From Rhodospirillaceae bacterium UBA6219 (GTDB taxonomy: Bacteria; Pseudomonadota; Alphaproteobacteria; Rhodospirillales; Magnetospirillaceae): a DNA stretch of 6,454 nucleotides. How positions within the stretch are numbered: position 1 is the stretch's first letter; each line of letters begins with the position of its first letter. A program made the position numbers and the translations under genes. The notes under the pieces are model-generated. The model worked only from the letters and a program-made list of their open reading frames with translations. It was not told the DNA's origin and did not search any database. Location: positions 38,634-45,087 of the forward strand of contig DISD01000055.1 in assembly GCA_002435715.1 (NCBI GenBank), given 5' to 3'. Below are positions 6,253 through 6,454 of the stretch, in pieces.

Positions 6253-6282
6253 AAGCCCGGTCAGAAATGGCCGGGCTTTCTT
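6253..6282 (+). terminator. Intrinsic terminator of the tRNA-Ala gene
   Basis: AAGCCCGG (6253-6260) pairs with CCGGGCTT (6271-6278), extended inward by a wobble and a C-G pair to about 10 bp around loop AGAAAT. A T-rich tail, TTTCTT, covers 6277-6282. It starts 10 nt after the tRNA's CCA end, the expected place for a Rho-independent terminator. Confidence 0.8.
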
Positions 6283-6419
6283 GCTTTGACGGCAATCCAT
6301 CGCCCCCAAGGGTTCAACGCGTTTCCTCTGTTCCCGAAACCGCCTCCAACCGGCAGGAGAGAGCTCCTGGGATGTGTGAGGTCAGCCTTGGTTGTCGTGC
6401 CGTCTTCCCGCTTGGAGCT

Positions 6420-6444
6420 TGGCCCAGGAGGTGTCCTGGGGCCA
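6420..6444. repeat. GC-rich hairpin in the gene-free right end
   Basis: TGGCCCAGGA (6420-6429) pairs with TCCTGGGGCCA (6434-6444) around a GGTG loop, with one bulged G. The first arm can also pair with CTCCTGGG at 6364-6371, so two alternative folds are possible. The 170 bp after the tRNA terminator shows no convincing gene on either strand; a 63-codon minus-strand frame there runs back through the terminator and resembles nothing known. The hairpin could belong to an RNA or a transcript end continuing past the window. Function unknown. Confidence 0.4.
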
Positions 6445-6454
6445 GAACCCATGC

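Noticed and set aside
6243..6454. tRNA-Ala 3' end as an attachment site of an integrated element
   Set aside because: No direct repeat of the tRNA 3' end is present downstream within the window, and no integrase is seen. An element ending beyond the right edge cannot be excluded.

Overview
The window is ordinary-looking chromosomal sequence from a high-GC (roughly low-60s percent by eye) Gram-negative bacterium. The gene set fits an alphaproteobacterium, most likely Rhodospirillales and perhaps close to Magnetospirillum. It combines a fused ArsR/methyltransferase regulator next to metF and metH, a free-standing mlaA-mlaC pair, and a single-domain PilZ protein. The organism assignment is inference from protein style and composition; no marker gene fixes it.

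Left half (1-4031, all minus strand): a tight methionine/SAM-cycle operon read right to left as sahR-like regulator, metF, metH. The regulator's TGA overlaps the GTG start of metF by 4 nt, and metF's stop is 8 nt from the ATG of metH, so the genes look translationally coupled. MetF makes 5-methyltetrahydrofolate, and MetH uses it to remethylate homocysteine through cobalamin. The regulator has an ArsR-type winged helix joined to a SAM-methyltransferase fold, the architecture of SahR, which senses S-adenosylhomocysteine and represses SAM-cycle genes. metH runs off the left edge just after its cobalamin-ligand histidine.

Centre (4032-4287): a divergent intergenic region of about 256 bp. Near the sahR start it holds an AT-rich imperfect palindrome (candidate SahR operator), and further on a separate perfect 6+6 inverted repeat. 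I found no convincing promoter for mlaA.

Right-centre (4288-5667, plus strand): mlaA (outer-membrane lipoprotein) and mlaC (periplasmic lipid carrier), 3 nt apart. They are two components of the Mla phospholipid trafficking pathway; the inner-membrane ABC complex genes (mlaFED) are not in the window. MlaC carries a twin-arginine-like signal peptide. A hairpin containing both stop codons separates mlaC from a convergent PilZ-domain gene (5688-6035, minus), a probable c-di-GMP effector.

Right end: a complete tRNA-Ala (anticodon CGC, encoded CCA) with its own TTGACA promoter and an intrinsic terminator. About 170 bp without a recognisable gene follows, ending in a strong GC-rich hairpin. I see no mobile element, CRISPR array or clearly new system. 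The best points for a second look are the SahR-like regulation of metF-metH, the Tat-like signal on MlaC, and the shared stop-codon hairpin.
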